From Paraktedonobacter sp034438135 (GTDB lineage: Bacteria; Chloroflexota; Ktedonobacteria; Ktedonobacterales; Ktedonobacteraceae): DNA of 16,642 nucleotides. The notes under the pieces were generated by a model, which was not told the origin of the DNA, did not search any database, and worked only from the letters and a program-made list of their open reading frames with translations. The stretch spans positions 1-16,642 of the forward strand of contig DAOTTL010000032.1 in the NCBI GenBank assembly GCA_034438135.1. Direction: 5' to 3'. Both the position numbers and the translations under genes were made by a program. Below are positions 1 through 7,487 of the stretch, one piece after another (position 1 is the first letter of the stretch; each line of letters begins with the position of its first letter).

Positions 1-21
1 GCGGCGCCGCTAGCTTTTCAG

Positions 22-84
22 GGAGAAATGGCTGAGTTTAGCAGCAGCAAAGCTGCCTCCAAATTCAGCCATTTCTCCTTTTTT
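22..84 (+). terminator. Hairpin with T-tract, probable terminator of a gene left of the window
   Basis: A 14-bp perfect outer stem (ggagaaatggctga at 22-35, tcagccatttctcc at 65-78) encloses a smaller GCAGC/GCTGC stem and is followed directly by six T residues. This is the layout of a rho-independent terminator on the plus strand. Positions 4-78 are a diverged copy of the left-centre part of the large palindrome at 97-293 (offset 145), so it may be one copy of a dispersed hairpin element serving as a terminator. The gene it would end lies outside the window. Confidence 0.6.
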
Positions 85-96
85 CAGGGGAGGGGC

Positions 97-293
97 TATG
101 AGTCATCCCTCAGTTGGGCAAAATGAGCAGACGCTCTTTCTGGCAGCTGCGCCGCTAGATTTTCAGGGAGAAATGGCTGAGTTTGGCAGCAGCAAAGCTG
201 CTGCCAAACTCAGCCATTTCTCCCTGAAAATCTAGCGGCGCAGCTGCCAGAAAGAGCGTCTGCTCATTTTGCCCAACTGAGGGATGACTCATA
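97..293. repeat. Giant perfect inverted repeat (97-nt arms, 3-nt loop)
   Basis: The left arm (97-193) and right arm (197-293) are exact reverse complements over 97 nt, separated by AAA (194-196). The outer ends read tatgagtcatccct and agggatgactcata. The inner part repeats the hairpin at 4-78 almost base for base. No reading frame or transposase is visible in it. Either strand as RNA would fold into an uninterrupted 97-bp duplex. It lies between an upstream terminator and the DedA gene, whose start is 107 bp further on. It may be a palindromic non-autonomous element, a very strong bidirectional terminator, or possibly an assembly fold-back artefact. Confidence 0.9.
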
Positions 294-399
294 AGATTCC
301 TGCAAGATTCTGGGTTGGCCTGGGAGAGGTGCTAGCTTCCTGAGACAAAGTATGTTAGTATGGACTAAAAGTTAGCGAATTCAAGGAGGCTACTGGCTT

Positions 400-1350
400 G
401 TGAGTCATCTAATAGACGCTTTAACAGGATTGATTCAGAATCTCTACGTGGTGACGGGTCTTGTTGGAATAGCTATGGCTATGGCTATTGAGAGTTGTTG
501 TATTCCACTTCCAAGTGAAATAATTATGCCATTAGCGGGTGCTATGTTGGCTTTAAGTAATAATTCAGGAGCAAAGCATCTACTAGGAATAAATCCGAGC
601 TGGCCGGTCTGGCTCAGTCTACTATTAATAGCATTGGCTGGCTCGCTGGGTGCTCTGGTGGGTTCGATAGCTGCTTACGGGATTGGCTATGCAGGTGGGC
701 GTCCGTTGATATTAAAGTACGGAAAATATGTGCTCATCTCGCAGCACGATGCCGATCAAGCGGATAGGTTTTTTCAGCGTTGGGGATCGGCCACGGCCTT
801 TTTCTCTCGTCTTTTGCCAGTAGTTCGCACCTATATTTCTCTGCCAGCTGGTATTACTAAAATGCCATTTGGTCGTTTCTGCATCTACACATTTCTTGGC
901 TCATTGCCCTGGTGTTTTGCGCTGTCTCTGATTGGCTATCAACTGGGCAACAATTACGATAAAATCAGTGGGCCCTTGCACTACTTCGATGCAGCGATCG
1001 TTGTGGCAGTAATTTTGTTGGTAGTGCTCTATGTTTGGCGTCACATTCGTAACGACCGGCGTGCGCGTGCAGAGCAGAATGCTCTGAATACTGAGGGTCA
1101 GTCGTCTGCAAATGTTCAGAATCGGCAGCCATTTCAGCCTCAACAGCCTCAGGAACAGGCCTTTGCTCGTCCAACCTTCCAGGGACAGGCTCCTCAGTCG
1201 CCGACCTGGAATCAGGGTCAGCCACCAGTTCAGCAGAATTGGAGACAGCCCCAGCCTCCTCAGGGTCAGCAGCCTCAGTGGGGGCGTTCTACCTCCCCTG
1301 TGCAGCCGCCGCAGGAGAATAGTCAGATGAACGGTCATAACCGTCAATAA
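400..1350 (+). CDS. DedA-family (SNARE-associated/VTT domain) membrane protein with Pro/Gln-rich tail
   Basis: This is an integral membrane protein of the DedA superfamily, whose members are linked to undecaprenyl-phosphate or lipid transport and membrane homeostasis; the exact substrate here is unknown. Family features include the early E31...P36-x-P38-S-E40 motif after the first hydrophobic stretch, and the signature F135-x-R137-x2-P140-x2-R143 followed by A150-G151 and a W171-containing helix. Residues 197-213 form a last TM helix. Residues about 220-316 are a polar tail rich in Gln and Pro that is not part of the usual DedA core (about 200-220 residues), presumably cytoplasmic. The start is GTG, chosen because AAGGAGG (383-389) sits 10 nt upstream. 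It is followed 35 nt later by menA on the same strand, so co-transcription is likely. Confidence 0.85.
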   Translation: MSHLIDALTGLIQNLYVVTGLVGIAMAMAIESCCIPLPSEIIMPLAGAMLALSNNSGAKHLLGINPSWPVWLSLLLIALAGSLGALVGSIAAYGIGYAGGRPLILKYGKYVLISQHDADQADRFFQRWGSATAFFSRLLPVVRTYISLPAGITKMPFGRFCIYTFLGSLPWCFALSLIGYQLGNNYDKISGPLHYFDAAIVVAVILLVVLYVWRHIRNDRRARAEQNALNTEGQSSANVQNRQPFQPQQPQEQAFARPTFQGQAPQSPTWNQGQPPVQQNWRQPQPPQGQQPQWGRSTSPVQPPQENSQMNGHNRQ

Positions 1351-1385
1351 GCCTTTTCTCAAGGTGAGGAGCCGAAGCAAAATAC

Positions 1386-2303
1386 ATGGCCGAAATCATC
1401 TCGCCAGCTCCGAAGCTGGCTTCCTGGAAAATCTGGCTCAAGACGAGCCGTCCTTTTACGCTGACCGCGACTCTTAGTCCGTTGCTTGTGGGCACTGCTG
1501 CGGCAGCGTATGAGGGGGTTTTCCGTCCACTCAATTTTAGTCTGGCCTTTTTGGCCGGGCTTTTTTTGCAGGTTGGGACCAATTTTTTTAATGAATACTT
1601 TGATCATCGCTATGGTCTGGACAGCGTAGAATCGTTAGGCGCAAGTACGGTTATCTTTCGTAATGAGATGACCGCGGGCCAGGTACTGAGCGGGGGTATT
1701 GTAAGCTTTGTTCTTGCCATCCTTCTCAGCGTAGGGTTAATTGTCCTGGTGGGACCCGCTATTATACTCTTTGGTCTGGTTGGGATGGCAATCGCCTATT
1801 TTTATAGTGCGCGTCCCTTTACCCTCGCCCGGAGGGGTCTGGGCGATATTATGGTTTACCTTGCTATGGGCCTGCTCATGACCTGGGGAGCATACTATGT
1901 ACAGATTAAGCGCTGGTCCTGGCTGGTTTTTCTCCTCAGTATCCCTGTGGGTTTTCTGGTCACGGCTATTCTCAATATGAACAACGTGCGCGATTACCAG
2001 GAAGATCTTGGCGTACACAAACTGACCCTGCCTGTCCGCTTCGGTCAGACTTTTGGGGTCTGGTACCATACCTTTCTGCTCGTGGGAAGTTACCTGGCGG
2101 TAACACTTTTCGTTCTTTTAAAGTGGTTACCGTTTCCGGCTCTGCTCGTCTGGGTAACCGCCCCTCTTGCACTGGTGAATATCCGCTCGGTTCTCACCGC
2201 CGTTGATCGTAAAGCGTTTATCATTGGCATCAAACGTACTTCTCTGCTGCACCTTGTATTTGGGGTTGCACTGGCCTTTGGTCTGGTTCTCGCACGCCTC
2301 TAG
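1386..2303 (+). CDS. menA: 1,4-dihydroxy-2-naphthoate polyprenyltransferase
   Basis: This UbiA-superfamily membrane prenyltransferase attaches the polyprenyl tail to 1,4-dihydroxy-2-naphthoate, giving demethylmenaquinone, the penultimate step of menaquinone synthesis. The first Asp-rich motif is N66-x2-N69-E-Y-x-D73-x5-D79; the family usually has N-D-Y, here N-E-Y. The second is N199-N-V-R-D203-x3-D207 with K212, typical of MenA (NNxRDxxxD). GLGDIMVYLAMG (151-162) matches the family loop. Multiple TM helices cover the chain, and 305 residues is the usual size. The ATG start has a GAGGAG about 14 nt upstream, slightly distant. The next gene, menG, performs the following reaction, which strongly supports this assignment over other UbiA enzymes. 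Confidence 0.9.
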   Translation: MAEIISPAPKLASWKIWLKTSRPFTLTATLSPLLVGTAAAAYEGVFRPLNFSLAFLAGLFLQVGTNFFNEYFDHRYGLDSVESLGASTVIFRNEMTAGQVLSGGIVSFVLAILLSVGLIVLVGPAIILFGLVGMAIAYFYSARPFTLARRGLGDIMVYLAMGLLMTWGAYYVQIKRWSWLVFLLSIPVGFLVTAILNMNNVRDYQEDLGVHKLTLPVRFGQTFGVWYHTFLLVGSYLAVTLFVLLKWLPFPALLVWVTAPLALVNIRSVLTAVDRKAFIIGIKRTSLLHLVFGVALAFGLVLARL

Positions 2304-2363
2304 TTGGACGAGAATGGTCTTGTGTCAGCGAAGGAACGCAGGCAGAGATGAAAGAATATACAT

Positions 2364-3128
2364 ATGAGCACAAAAACTACCTCGTTGGAGGAGAAATTTC
2401 GCGCCAGCGGTGGGAAGCAGCCGTATGTGAGACGTCTTTTCGGGCGTATTGCAGGCGTCTATGATCTTATGAATCGGCTCATGAGTCTGGGACTCGATCA
2501 GCGCTGGCGTGTGTTTGCCGCTCGCTATCTGGCTCTTGGAACTGGTGAACTGGGTCTGGATCTGGGCGCTGGCACAGCCGATCTTACCATTACAGTGATT
2601 CGTCGTTCTGGTCCTGGTACTCGTATGATCGGAATGGATATTACTCCTGAGATGCTTGACGAAGGACGCCGCAAAATCGAACGACTTGGCTTGCAGGAAC
2701 AGATCGAACTACGTGTAGGAGATGCCGAGCAGATCGATTTGCCTGATAACAGCGTCGATGGCTGTTGTTCAGCTTTCACTGTACGCAATCTCTCAGATAT
2801 TCATCAGGGCTTTCGCGAAATGTTGCGTGTTGTTCGTCCAGGTTCGCGGGTCGTCTGTCTGGAGATCAGCCACCCGCCAGGTAAAATTTTTGGCTCCCTT
2901 TTCCACTTCTACTTTTATGAGCTGGCTCCGCTTTTTGGTTCTATCCTTGGTAAGGCGTTTGAAGAATACAACTATCTCCCGAACTCGCTGACCACTTTCC
3001 CGGATGCGCCTACCCTCAAAGCAATTATGGAAGAGGTTGGTTGGAGCGAGGTGCGTTTCTATCGTCTTAATGGTGGCATCGTCGCCGTTCATGTGGGCAC
3101 GAAACCCGGCGGTGAAGAACAGATATAA
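2364..3128 (+). CDS. menG: Demethylmenaquinone methyltransferase
   Basis: MenG/UbiE is a class I SAM methyltransferase that methylates demethylmenaquinone to menaquinone. Visible features are the N-terminal YVRRLFGRIAGVYDLMN (21-37), SAM motif I LDLGAGTAD (65-73), the acidic post-I region GMDITPEM (90-97), the UbiE signature FTVRNLSD (138-145), RVVRPGSR (155-162) and the C-terminal PLFGSILGKAFEEYNYLPNS region ending GGIVAVHVGTKP. Its 254 residues are normal for the family. It follows menA by 60 nt; the Shine-Dalgarno is weak, so coupling to the upstream transcript is likely. In a MenA context the substrate is the naphthoquinone rather than ubiquinone. The stop codon (3126-3128) directly abuts a 25-bp hairpin that probably terminates the dedA-menA-menG transcript. 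Confidence 0.93.
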   Translation: MSTKTTSLEEKFRASGGKQPYVRRLFGRIAGVYDLMNRLMSLGLDQRWRVFAARYLALGTGELGLDLGAGTADLTITVIRRSGPGTRMIGMDITPEMLDEGRRKIERLGLQEQIELRVGDAEQIDLPDNSVDGCCSAFTVRNLSDIHQGFREMLRVVRPGSRVVCLEISHPPGKIFGSLFHFYFYELAPLFGSILGKAFEEYNYLPNSLTTFPDAPTLKAIMEEVGWSEVRFYRLNGGIVAVHVGTKPGGEEQI

Positions 3129-3183
3129 AAAAGTAATCATAAGAAATGGCTGACAATCTCAGCCATTTCTTATGATTACTTTT
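3129..3183. terminator. Bidirectional 25-bp hairpin overlapping the end of the convergent gene
   Basis: Arms 3129-3153 and 3159-3183 are perfectly complementary, with loop CAATC (3154-3158). The stem begins right after the menG stop. Its right arm contains the last seven sense codons (K-V-I-I-R-N-G) and the TGA stop (3159-3161) of the minus-strand gene. A-rich and T-rich outer ends suit termination in both directions. The core AGAAATGGCTGA is shared with the hairpins at 22-84 and 97-293. Confidence 0.85.
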
Positions 3184-4628
3184 GGCTTAAACCTGGCCTG
3201 CATGAGAAGGAATATTGGGAAAGCTGTACAGCTAAAGTAGGATGGTAAACTTCGCCAGGCAAAGAAGAGAGGGAGAACAGCTAGCAGTAAGGCGATTTCG
3301 GGGCAGACTTTGCACAGACGCCAGTAGATGGCCAGCATCGTTGCCATAACAGCGCCCTCAAGTAGCGTATAGACCCAGTTAGGCAGATAGGGCAGCAGGT
3401 GGTATGAACTCAGATTGATCAGACCTATTCCCAGGGGGAACATTGGGTCCGACATTGGTGCCAGAACCCCTGAGAGCCATGCGCCAGGGTTCCAGATGAT
3501 GAATGGCAGATTAATTGCCAGAGCCAGAGCACCGGCCAGGATAAGACGTACAATAGCTTCGCGCAACCCCTGGTTACGCCAGATCAACAGAAGGTAGAAG
3601 GGTACAAAGAACCAGGCAATCTGTTTACTCGCAATGGCCAGGCCGAGAAAGAGCACAGAAAGCCAGCGTTTATCTCTGAACAGCCATGCCAGGACCACCA
3701 GGAGTATATAAAGGATATCGAGGCTACCAGCCATAACAGCACTTAACATTGGCACATTGGCCAGAGCCAGCAAAACTATCCAGGGCCTTAGTTCTTTTCT
3801 TGTCACTTTCCAGCCCACCCAGACCAGAATAAGATAAATTATGAGGTAGAAAGGTATAATATTGTTCATTTTCAGAAAGGTCAACGGGACCAGTGTGAGG
3901 AAGGACAAGGCGGGATAGCTAACCTTTGATTCAAATTCAGGAGCCACTCCTGCCTTTAAGGCCGTATCGAATGTTGAGCGAAAGTCTATCCCGCTGGGAT
4001 AGTCAAGTTTCCCAGCAAACTGGCCTTCACGCAGCGGCGTAGTCCAGCTTGGTTGGATACCGAAGCTGCGAGCGACATCCAGGATATTCGATGAAGTATA
4101 AGGGTTTTTTCCTTCCAGGAGCAAGTGAGCTGCATTTGCATCGAGAGATGTGCCATCGTTTGAATAGATCGGTGTAAGGAAGCATTGTACAATCGTAATG
4201 CCCGCCACCACACAGCCAATAGCCAGAAGAATAAACGTACGCATTAGGGCCATGCGTTGTGCGCGTCCTCCGTGCTGGTGTGCCAGATCCATTTGCTGGC
4301 AGCGACTAATGGGTTTAATGGCCATCCACAAAGCATAAAAGCCGCCGATTGTCAGACCAAAGGGCAGTAAGCCAGAGCATAGTTCCATGAGTGGAAGATA
4401 CCATTGGCGTTCCAGAGCCGGAGTGAGCGCGAATGTTGGGGTAATAATAGTCAATGATTGGAAGAGCAGAGCGAGACCGACCCAGACGGCCCTTCGTTGA
4501 AGCTCAACAACGTTATAATTCTCAGAAGAGATGTCTGGTGTAAAGAAAAATCGTATCCATCGGTAATTAAAGGTGAACCTCTCTGTGCCTTCTTGTAGAG
4601 TCTGTGTAAGGCGAAGTCTCTGTTCCAT
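3159..4628 (-). CDS. Multi-pass membrane glycosyltransferase-like protein (GT-C, GT87/DUF2029-like)
   Basis: A 489-residue polytopic protein with about ten hydrophobic helices. After an early TM helix (around 131-155) comes a non-cytoplasmic loop, S157-NDG-TSLDANAAHLLLEGKNPYTS, which resembles the acidic first loop of GT-C enzymes using polyprenyl-phosphate sugars; the phrase '(L)LEGKNPY' is typical of DUF2029/GT87 mannosyltransferase-like proteins. The acceptor cannot be told from the sequence. The remaining helices are rich in aromatic residues and end in a short basic tail. ATG at 4628 is used; an in-frame TTG three bases upstream is an alternative, and AGGAGA lies about 16 nt upstream of the ATG. 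The gene stands alone on the minus strand, converging on menG, and its 3' end forms the shared terminator stem. Confidence 0.7.
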   Translation of the reverse strand: MEQRLRLTQTLQEGTERFTFNYRWIRFFFTPDISSENYNVVELQRRAVWVGLALLFQSLTIITPTFALTPALERQWYLPLMELCSGLLPFGLTIGGFYALWMAIKPISRCQQMDLAHQHGGRAQRMALMRTFILLAIGCVVAGITIVQCFLTPIYSNDGTSLDANAAHLLLEGKNPYTSSNILDVARSFGIQPSWTTPLREGQFAGKLDYPSGIDFRSTFDTALKAGVAPEFESKVSYPALSFLTLVPLTFLKMNNIIPFYLIIYLILVWVGWKVTRKELRPWIVLLALANVPMLSAVMAGSLDILYILLVVLAWLFRDKRWLSVLFLGLAIASKQIAWFFVPFYLLLIWRNQGLREAIVRLILAGALALAINLPFIIWNPGAWLSGVLAPMSDPMFPLGIGLINLSSYHLLPYLPNWVYTLLEGAVMATMLAIYWRLCKVCPEIALLLAVLPLFFAWRSLPSYFSCTAFPIFLLMQARFKPKVIIRNG

Positions 4629-4679
4629 CAAGATTCTCTTTTAGTCTCCTCTCTCGCATAACTACATTGTCTTGTTTTT

Positions 4680-4708
4680 ATTGTAGTATCGTATCACGCT
4701 TGTTTGCA
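4680..4708 (-). promoter_or_regulatory. Possible promoter of the GT-C gene
   Basis: On the minus strand TACAAT (4680-4685) is a good -10 box, 17 nt downstream of TGCAAA (4703-4708), a poor -35 match. The start point would leave a leader of about 45 nt. Weak evidence. Confidence 0.3.
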
Positions 4709-4865
4709 TTACATTGGTGATTTTTTACTAGACAAAGAAAGAGACGAGTGAGCCATGGCTTCAGCCACCTATAGGACTCCTTTCTCTTACCTTTCTTTAT
4801 TGCTAGAGAAGCAGAAGAATCATTACACAAGGTGAGAGAATTATAGAAAAATATGGAGAACTTTA

Positions 4866-4894
4866 TTGATTTTGGACATAAAACATATTATTAT
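4866..4894 (+). promoter_or_regulatory. Likely sigma70-type promoter of the HTH-GAF regulator
   Basis: TTGATT (4866-4871) and TATTAT (4889-4894) are separated by exactly 17 nt in an AT-rich stretch. This implies a leader of roughly 115 nt before the chosen start of the downstream gene. Confidence 0.5.
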
Positions 4895-5016
4895 AAACCG
4901 GTGAGATCAGTGGGTCACCTATCTGGTGATCAAGTGGATAGGAAAGACTATTGAGTTAGCGCCGGAAAATTGCTTACAACCTCGCCGGCTGCATAGTAAT
5001 GATAATAGTGAGAGAT

Positions 5017-6009
5017 ATGGAACCTACATCTGAATTTAGGACCTGGCAGGATCTTTTAGGTCAACTGATCAAGAATCCTCAAGAGAAGCAGCGTCTTGCA
5101 CGTGAGGCTCATGTCAAGACTATTACTTTACGCCGTTGGGTGATGGGGGAATCGCAGCCGCGTGAGGACAATCTCCATCGCCTGGCGAGAGCGTTGCCAT
5201 CCGAGCTGGCTCCTGCCTTTCAGCGCTTAGTAGAGAAGGAATTTCCTTCATTTGCCTATGGAGATTTTGAACCTGGTCGAGTTTTGCCGGAGATTCCTTC
5301 TGAACTTTATGCGCAGGTACTGAAGCTCTATGCAAAGACCCCACCAGCTCTGGCTCGGCAGAATTTGTACAATCTCATCTTTGATCGCGCGATTGGGCAT
5401 CTGGATCCCGATGGGCTGGGAATGTCTATAACCCTTGCCTGCTGCGTGCCTCCACGGGACGGACGGCTGGTCCGTTCGCTTCGCCAGACGGATGGCATAG
5501 GAACACCGCCTTTCGACCGCGATCAGGGACGCAAGACCATCTTTCTGGGTTCGGAGTCTGTGGCTGGTACCGCTGTTACGACCTATCGTTGTTCTAGTAT
5601 TGAGAGTCGGGAGGAGGTTTCTTTTACGCCAGTGCATTGGACCGAGTACGAGAATAGCGCGATTGCTTTTCCCATCTTGCGACAGGCGCGTGTGGCTGGT
5701 GCGTTAATTGCCTCCAGCACCAGGGCGCGTTATTTTACATCGGTTCATCGTTCTCTGCTCGAACTCTACGCGAATCTGGTTGTTTTGATGTTTTCTCCCG
5801 ACGAATTTTACGATCCAAATGATATCAAGTTAGGGGTTATGCCAGCTCTGACAATCCAGAATCCTTACTTTGCAGAGTTTGAGCATAGGATGAGCACGAA
5901 GCTCAAGAATGCCTCACGAGATAGTGGTCATATGACAATGCAACACGCTCATCGCTGTGTCTGGCAGGATATAGCTGATGAGCTTCTGCATATTCGGCGC
6001 GGTGATTGA
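5017..6009 (+). CDS. Transcription regulator with N-terminal HTH and GAF-like body
   Basis: A 330-residue soluble protein. Residues about 22-62 look like an XRE-type helix-turn-helix: REAHVKTITLRRWVMGESQP followed by NLHRLARALP. The rest (about 70-330) resembles a sensor body: a SLRQ-x4-GTPP segment, the FLGSESVAG block, and a GAF-like core with FPILRQARVAGALIAS, then the helix LLELYANLVVLMF. A paralogue at 9967-10932 aligns throughout and fixes the start: with ATG at 5017 the first Trp is residue 10 in both proteins. ATG at 4999 and GTG at 5008 are in-frame alternatives; no start has a strong Shine-Dalgarno. It has its own promoter and appears monocistronic. The ligand and targets cannot be read from the sequence. 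Confidence 0.8.
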   Translation: MEPTSEFRTWQDLLGQLIKNPQEKQRLAREAHVKTITLRRWVMGESQPREDNLHRLARALPSELAPAFQRLVEKEFPSFAYGDFEPGRVLPEIPSELYAQVLKLYAKTPPALARQNLYNLIFDRAIGHLDPDGLGMSITLACCVPPRDGRLVRSLRQTDGIGTPPFDRDQGRKTIFLGSESVAGTAVTTYRCSSIESREEVSFTPVHWTEYENSAIAFPILRQARVAGALIASSTRARYFTSVHRSLLELYANLVVLMFSPDEFYDPNDIKLGVMPALTIQNPYFAEFEHRMSTKLKNASRDSGHMTMQHAHRCVWQDIADELLHIRRGD

Positions 6010-6040
6010 TGCTCGCAGGCTTATAGTTCGCTTAATGGAC

Positions 6041-6085
6041 AGGTAGATGACGAGTCAGATGCATTTCTCTTCTGATTCGTCACCT
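6041..6085. terminator. Hairpin between convergent genes
   Basis: tgacgagtcaga (6048-6059) pairs with tctgattcgtca (6071-6082) at 11 of 12 positions, the remaining pair being a G-T wobble. Flanking AGGT/ACCT can extend the stem across a bulge. GGTTTT follows on the plus strand. It lies between the regulator stop and the YggT-family stop, so it probably serves both. Confidence 0.6.
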
Positions 6086-6123
6086 GGTTTTCGGACGTTG
6101 ACTGGATAAAGACCAGCCGCTTA

Positions 6124-6708
6124 TTAAAACTGATTGCGGCGCGTGGTTGTGACCTGCTGACGAGTATTGTAGCGTTCCGAAAAGACCAGACGAGCGAGTG
6201 CAACGAGTCCCCAGCAGATCAGGGCATAGATAAGCATTGCAACCAGGGTCGAGAGTTCAAAGACGCTCTTTGTACCCACGGCCTGGTCGTTAAAGATGCC
6301 GTTAAAAGGTGCAATGAAGATATGGCTAAATCCGTAAAGGAAGGTAATAAAGCCGTTATTTTCAGACGCTCCTAAAAGGCGGAAGACGAAGCGCAGGCCG
6401 AGGACAATCTCCAGCACGCCCAGTATGAAGTAGATGATTGTTGTGGCCCAGTAACGAGCGTTTGCACGCTGAGCGTTCCGATCTTCATACACTGCTGTTC
6501 GGTTCTCAACCTGATTGCCTGCCGGGTCTATATAGTTGGCATGCTGGCTCTCCATATATGTTCCGTTGGCGTTAGACGATCTGACAGTCTGGCTGCCTGC
6601 CGGGGGATTAGCGGGTTTCGTTGTTTGTGAATACCCTGGATCGGATTGTGCGTAGTTGGGATCTGGCTGTGAATATCGTGGATCTGATGGATAAGGTTGA
6701 TTGGCCAT
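6124..6708 (-). CDS. YggT-family membrane protein with disordered N-terminal repeat region
   Basis: The C-terminal half (86-178) is a YggT domain: two TM segments (about 86-106 and 150-175) around the typical LRFVFRLLGA...NGFITFLYGFSHIFIAPFNGIF sequence. YggT proteins are small membrane proteins of poorly defined function, implicated in osmotic tolerance or division and envelope functions in some bacteria. The first 80 residues are an added hydrophilic region with three tandem heptads of the form x-D-P-x-Y-x-Q (8-14, 15-21, 22-28); typical YggT proteins of about 90-100 residues lack this. The ATG start is supported by AAAGGAGAG (6716-6724) 7 nt upstream. It stands alone and is read divergently from the GlsB-like gene. 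Confidence 0.8.
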   Translation of the reverse strand: MANQPYPSDPRYSQPDPNYAQSDPGYSQTTKPANPPAGSQTVRSSNANGTYMESQHANYIDPAGNQVENRTAVYEDRNAQRANARYWATTIIYFILGVLEIVLGLRFVFRLLGASENNGFITFLYGFSHIFIAPFNGIFNDQAVGTKSVFELSTLVAMLIYALICWGLVALARLVFSERYNTRQQVTTTRRNQF

Positions 6709-7052
6709 CGTTGATCTCTCCTTTTCATGAATGCTGGATAAATTGGTTACGCCTGGAACGTTCTACCATCAGGCGTTATCTGTGTGCTCCTGAGGAAATA
6801 TCTCTCTTCCAGAACACTTAGAGTTTTTTACTCTACTCTACATGCTTTTCAGGTTTTTTATGTGCACAAAAAAACGATCTGCTTTGATCACGTACTACCT
6901 TCTGAAAAAGTGGCAGGTTTGGTGTCTGGTGCTCTTACTCGTTCTTCCTTTTTCTAAAGAAAATTGAATACGAAAGCTTAAGTGTTTCGTGTATAGGGCA
7001 ACAAGTACTAGAGATAATAACAGGAAGATGCTTTTACAAGGAGGTTTTTCCT
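6709..7052. other. Divergent intergenic region with inverted repeats
   Basis: No coding potential was recognised. A 7-bp hairpin ACGCCTG...CAGGCGT (6749-6776) lies in the presumed leader of the YggT-family gene. ACGAAA-N9-TTTCGT (6970-6990), centred near CTTAAG, is a possible operator about 65 bp upstream of the GlsB-like start. A short AGAGT-T5-ACTCT hairpin lies near 6820-6835. I could not assign a convincing -35/-10 pair for either gene. Confidence 0.35.
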
Positions 7053-7394
7053 ATGACCATCACACTTGGCTCACTTCTGGTGACCCTTATCATTTCAGCA
7101 ATTGTTGGTTTTATTGGCGAGCTTCTGGCTCGCAGGCGTGCCCCATTTGGCATAATTGGCGCAATTATTGTGGGATTTATTGCTATCTTTCTAGTGACAG
7201 CGGTCCTGGGCTGGCACATCGCCGGTGAGCCAACCCTTGGAGGTGTTCCCCTGATAACATCGATTATTGCGGCTGCGATACTGGTGGCTATCTGGAGTGC
7301 ATTTGCGTACCGCCGGGTGCATAGCTATTCTTCGCGCTATTATCGACGCGGGACATATGTTCGCAAACCTCGTCGCCGTCGTCGCTTTTTCTAG
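7053..7394 (+). CDS. GlsB/YeaQ/YmgE-like small membrane protein
   Basis: A 113-residue protein with three hydrophobic segments (about 3-22, 28-49 and 62-82). The pattern IVGFIGELLARRRAPFGIIGAIIVGFIAIFL matches the small 'transglycosylase-associated' GlsB/YeaQ/YmgE membrane family, often stress-inducible and of unknown biochemical role. The C-terminus (about 86-113) is very basic and aromatic (YSSRYYRRG..., ending RRRRRFF) and probably sits at the inner membrane surface or contacts acidic lipid or nucleic acid. ATG is preceded by AAGGAGG (7038-7044) with 8-nt spacing, an ideal start. It ends upstream of a long hairpin shared with the convergent regulator. Confidence 0.75.
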   Translation: MTITLGSLLVTLIISAIVGFIGELLARRRAPFGIIGAIIVGFIAIFLVTAVLGWHIAGEPTLGGVPLITSIIAAAILVAIWSAFAYRRVHSYSSRYYRRGTYVRKPRRRRRFF

Positions 7395-7424
7395 CTTCTT
7401 TTTGCAATGAAACGAGTAAGTTTT

Positions 7425-7487
7425 TAAGAACATGAAAGAGAGCCACTGCCACGCTTTGCATGGCAGTGGCTCTCTTTCATGTTCTTA
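7425..7487. terminator. Long bidirectional hairpin (27-bp stem) between convergent genes
   Basis: Left arm 7425-7451 and right arm 7461-7487 are perfectly complementary around loop cgctttgca. The last three bases of the right arm (7485-7487) are the TAA stop of the minus-strand regulator. A further GAGTAAG (7414-7420) and CTTACTC (7484-7490) can extend pairing past a bulge. It lies 30 nt after the stop of the GlsB-like gene, so it can terminate both transcripts. Confidence 0.8.

Larger units (their letters stand above)
4632..4998. other. Divergent intergenic region
   Basis: This gap lies between two divergently read genes and holds both promoters described separately. Positions about 4735-4800 form an imperfect inverted repeat (caaagaaag versus ctttctttat flanks) around the near-palindrome tgagccatggcttca. 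A second small hairpin, gggtcacc-N5-ggtgatc, lies at about 4913-4932 in the presumed leader of the regulator gene and could be an operator. No coding potential was seen. Confidence 0.4.

Noticed and set aside
1..293. CRISPR array
   Set aside because: The repeats are inverted and unequal in size, with no regular spacers and no cas genes nearby.
901..1380. Minus-strand open frame of 159 codons opposite the DedA gene
   Set aside because: It is the shadow of the Gln/Pro-rich coding tail: its Leu/Arg-rich composition follows from the complementary codons, and it has no ribosome site.
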